From assembly GCA_026706225.1 (NCBI GenBank), contig JAPOZE010000680.1, positions 1 through 8,252 of the forward strand: 8,252 bases of DNA, in the 5' to 3' direction. Position numbers and translations under genes: made by a program. Position 1 is the first letter of the stretch, and each line of letters begins with the position of its first letter. Shown piece by piece: positions 6,511-8,252 of the stretch. Source of the stretch: Acidobacteriota bacterium (GTDB lineage Bacteria > Acidobacteriota > Terriglobia > Versatilivoradales > Versatilivoraceae). The notes under the pieces were generated by a model, which saw only the letters and a program-made list of their open reading frames with translations, made no database searches and was not told the DNA's origin.

Positions 6511-7596
6511 GTGAAAGCCGGAATTGTCGGGTTCCCTTCGGCGGGCAAGTCCACCCTCTTCAAGATCCTGACCAAGGCAGACATCGGTCCTGCAGCCCGG
6601 TCCCGCATGCGGGGAGGAGCGGCGATCGGCGTGGCCACCGTCCCCGATGCGCGCCTGGAACGGCTGGCGGCTCTGTTCCGGCCCAGAAAAACGACCCCGG
6701 CGGTGATTGAATACCTGGACGTCCCCTCCTTCAACAAGGGCGCCGCCGCTCCGGAAATCCGCTTGGGAGACTTTCGCAACCTGGATGTACTGGTGCACGT
6801 GGTTCGAGCCTTTGACGAGGATCCTTTGCCTCAGGGTGAAGTTCCTGGTCTTCCGGAAGAAAGCATCGCCGAGTTGGATCTGGAACTCATCCTGGGCGAC
6901 CTGACCGTGATTGAAAGGCGGCTGGAACGCCTGGAAAAGGATCTCAAGAAAATGAAGAGTCCGGATCTGATCGGGGAAGAGGGGCTGCTTCGAAAATGCC
7001 GGCAGTGGCTGGAACAGGAAAAGCCCCTTCGGTCTCTCAGGCTGAGTGGAGAGGAGAAAAAGCGTCTTCGGGGGTTCTCCTTCCTGTCGGAGAAACCGCT
7101 GCTCCACGTTCTCAACCTCTCGGATGGTGCTGCCGCGCGAATCCCGCAGTTGGCCGAGTTCTACCGGCTCAAGACCCTGGCCGGCCAGCCGAACGTCGAG
7201 ATGACAGCCGTCTGCGGCAAACTGGAGGCAGAGTTGGCGGAGTTGGCCGAGGAGGAGGCGGAGGTCTTTCTGGCCGACTACGAGCTCGCCGAGTCGGGTC
7301 TGGTCCGGTTGATTCGGACCACCTACCGACTGCTGGGACTGATTTCCTTCTTCACCGTGTCGGAGGAGGAATGTCGTGCCTGGACCATCCCCAGGGGAAC
7401 ACCGGCTCTCAAGGCGGCCGGCGCTGTCCACTCCGACATGGAGAGGTGCTTTATCCGGGCGGAAGTGATTCCCTGGAATGTGCTGCTGGAGGTCGAATCC
7501 CTTTCCGCCGCCCGACAACGAGGACTACTCCGGCTGGAGGGCAAGGAGTATCCGGTTCAGGACGGCGAGACGATTCAGTTTCGGCACAGCGCTTGA
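6511..7596 (+). CDS. YchF/Ola1-type GTPase (DUF933/TGS C-terminal domain) with divergent switch regions
   Basis: YchF proteins are ribosome-associated Obg-family nucleotidases. The canonical members prefer ATP. The 361-aa product has the family length (E. coli 363) and architecture: P-loop GFPSAGKST (7-15), a G domain interrupted by a helical, charged coiled-coil insert (about 117-175), and the C-terminal TGS-like DUF933 domain (about 278-359). That last domain includes FFTVSEEECRAWTIPRGT, AAGAVHSD, FIRAEVI and EYPVQDGE. Several core motifs differ. The switch I segment usually reading FPFxTIxPN is replaced by RMRGGAAIG. The switch II motif DIAGLVKGA reads DVPSFNKGA (70-78), losing the glycine. 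The following GEGLGNxFL-type segment is shortened. The G4 position reads NLSD (202-205). It is therefore best called a YchF-like paralogue. I chose GTG 6511 because AGGGAG lies 7-8 nt upstream; TTG 6508 would add one residue. Confidence 0.85.
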   Translation: MKAGIVGFPSAGKSTLFKILTKADIGPAARSRMRGGAAIGVATVPDARLERLAALFRPRKTTPAVIEYLDVPSFNKGAAAPEIRLGDFRNLDVLVHVVRAFDEDPLPQGEVPGLPEESIAELDLELILGDLTVIERRLERLEKDLKKMKSPDLIGEEGLLRKCRQWLEQEKPLRSLRLSGEEKKRLRGFSFLSEKPLLHVLNLSDGAAARIPQLAEFYRLKTLAGQPNVEMTAVCGKLEAELAELAEEEAEVFLADYELAESGLVRLIRTTYRLLGLISFFTVSEEECRAWTIPRGTPALKAAGAVHSDMERCFIRAEVIPWNVLLEVESLSAARQRGLLRLEGKEYPVQDGETIQFRHSA

Positions 7597-7643
7597 CCGG
7601 CGGGGCGACAGCAGGCGATTTGCCCTTTTTCGGAGGGACTGCC

Positions 7644-8006
7644 ATGCCCGATGAAGTTCTGGTACTGGTGGACGATCTTTTCTTTTCCAGCAAGATCGCC
7701 TCCACGGCCCGGCTGTGCTCCGTCCCCACCCGGCTCCTGAAGACTCCCCGGGAACTTCTCCGGAACGCCGACCCGGAGAAAGTCAAGCTCATCATCGTCG
7801 ACCTCAATGGGAGGACGACTCAGCCGATTCGGGCGATTCAAGAACTCAAGGGCTCGTCCGGAGGGAATGCGATTCCCATTCTGGCTTACTTTTCCCACGT
7901 TCAGACCGAGCTCGCGGAGGAAGCCCGCAAGGCCGGCGCCCGCTGGATCCTGCCCCGTTCGGCTTTCTCCGCCCGCCTGGCCGGCATCTTGACGGATCTG
8001 GAATGA
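7644..8006 (+). CDS. Stand-alone atypical response-regulator receiver domain protein
   Basis: This is a 120-aa, single-domain protein with a CheY-like pattern and no output domain. The pattern is: a first strand ending in the acidic pair D10-D11 (VLVLVDD); a third strand LIIVDLNG with the likely phospho-acceptor D53; a fourth strand IPILAYFSHV with S84 at the Thr/Ser switch position; and a fifth strand WILPRSAF (101-108). In that last motif the invariant lysine of the Lys-Pro pair is absent, with P104-R105 in its place. Phosphorylation may therefore be altered or lost, and a pseudo-receiver role is possible. The start is the ATG at 7644, preceded by GGAGGG with 6-nt spacing. It lies 47 nt after the GTPase gene on the same strand, so co-transcription is likely. 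No histidine kinase is in view. Its stop lies 4 bases from the stop of the convergent hfq. Specific function is unknown. Confidence 0.72.
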   Translation: MPDEVLVLVDDLFFSSKIASTARLCSVPTRLLKTPRELLRNADPEKVKLIIVDLNGRTTQPIRAIQELKGSSGGNAIPILAYFSHVQTELAEEARKAGARWILPRSAFSARLAGILTDLE

Positions 8007-8010
8007 TGGG

Positions 8011-8252
8011 TCAGCGTTCCTGGATATACTTGATCTGGTGCTTGTAGATGAACACGTTGGCTTCGCGGTTGCGGGTCACACGGACAAAGCGCTTGTCGTA
8101 GTACTCAATCCACCCTTCGATTTCTTCGTTGTTGAGCAACTTCACCACGACCCGCCTCTTGTCGCGAACCAGATTGTTCAGATAGAGGGATTCCGCGTGG
8201 GTCTGATCTTCCACTTGGTGGGATCGAAGAATCGCCTCCGAGATCCCGTCGC
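8011..8252 (-). CDS. hfq: Divergent RNA chaperone Hfq, 5' end beyond window edge
   Basis: Hfq is an Sm-fold hexameric RNA chaperone that helps small RNAs pair with mRNAs. The visible part contains an N-terminal helix (LYLNNLVRDKR), Sm1 strands (VVVKLLNNEEIEGWIEYYDKRF) and the Sm2 signature IYKHQIKYIQ, matching the YKHxI block of Hfq. A GTG at 8214 could give a 67-aa protein, but no clear ribosome site precedes it. The frame also stays open for 12 further codons to the edge (DGISEAILRSHQV). From memory, acidobacterial Hfq proteins carry a longer N-terminal segment before a QTHAE motif like the one here. I therefore treat the gene as extending past 8252. Where E. coli has Q8, this protein seems to have Glu, and the DQF loop reads DKRF. 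It converges with the receiver gene with only 4 nt between stops. Confidence 0.8.
   Translation of the reverse strand, partial: DGISEAILRSHQVEDQTHAESLYLNNLVRDKRRVVVKLLNNEEIEGWIEYYDKRFVRVTRNREANVFIYKHQIKYIQER

Noticed and set aside
5574..6779. Long open frame (401 codons) on the minus strand opposite the FecR-like gene
   Set aside because: It overlaps genes with clear family motifs, contains low-complexity Arg/Gly/Pro-rich sequence and no recognisable domain; GC-rich DNA commonly leaves such shadow frames open.
6424..7518. Long open frame (364 codons) on the minus strand opposite the YchF-like gene
   Set aside because: The plus-strand frame has P-loop and TGS motifs; the antisense product is Gln/His/Arg-rich without a family signature.
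6996..7643. Upstream extension of the receiver gene into the GTPase gene
   Set aside because: The frame is open but the extra part is Gly/Arg-rich and overlaps conserved YchF-like sequence; the ATG at 7644 has a good ribosome site and fits the receiver fold start.

Overview
The window looks like a piece of a GC-rich bacterial chromosome. Two outward-reading gene blocks flank a regulatory gap at about 5401-5678. The left half, on the minus strand, is the start of a division and cell-wall (dcw) cluster in its classical order: mraZ, rsmH (mraW), ftsL, ftsI with a C-terminal PASTA domain, and murE. murE runs off the left edge after 410 codons. The right half, on the plus strand, holds a secreted FecR-like protein, a YchF/DUF933-type GTPase with altered switch motifs, and a small stand-alone receiver-domain protein. 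At the far right a divergent Hfq reads back on the minus strand; it is cut by the window edge and its stop lies 4 bases from the receiver gene's stop.

No taxonomic marker is present. From remembered family features, I suggest Acidobacteriota as the most likely source. The Hfq has a long N-terminal part containing a QTHAE-type motif and a YDK loop, ftsI carries PASTA, and FecR-like secreted proteins are common there. This is an inference, not a proof.

The left genes work together. MraZ is the cluster's own transcription regulator, RsmH methylates 16S rRNA, FtsL and FtsI belong to the septal divisome, and MurE adds the third amino acid of the peptidoglycan stem peptide. The best regulatory signal is upstream of mraZ. 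A sigma70-like promoter (TTGACT, 16 bp, TAGACT) is overlaid by six copies of a GTGGACT-like box spaced exactly 10 bp apart, at 5463-5519. This is what an autoregulatory MraZ operator should look like, and the first box contains the -10 element itself.

The right genes are collinear with short gaps (58 and 47 nt) and may be co-transcribed. Their joint function is unknown. The most unusual protein is the YchF-like GTPase, which keeps the P-loop and TGS domain but has lost the family's switch I motif and the glycine of DxxG. I see no RNA genes, insertion sequences, CRISPR arrays or convincing intrinsic terminators.
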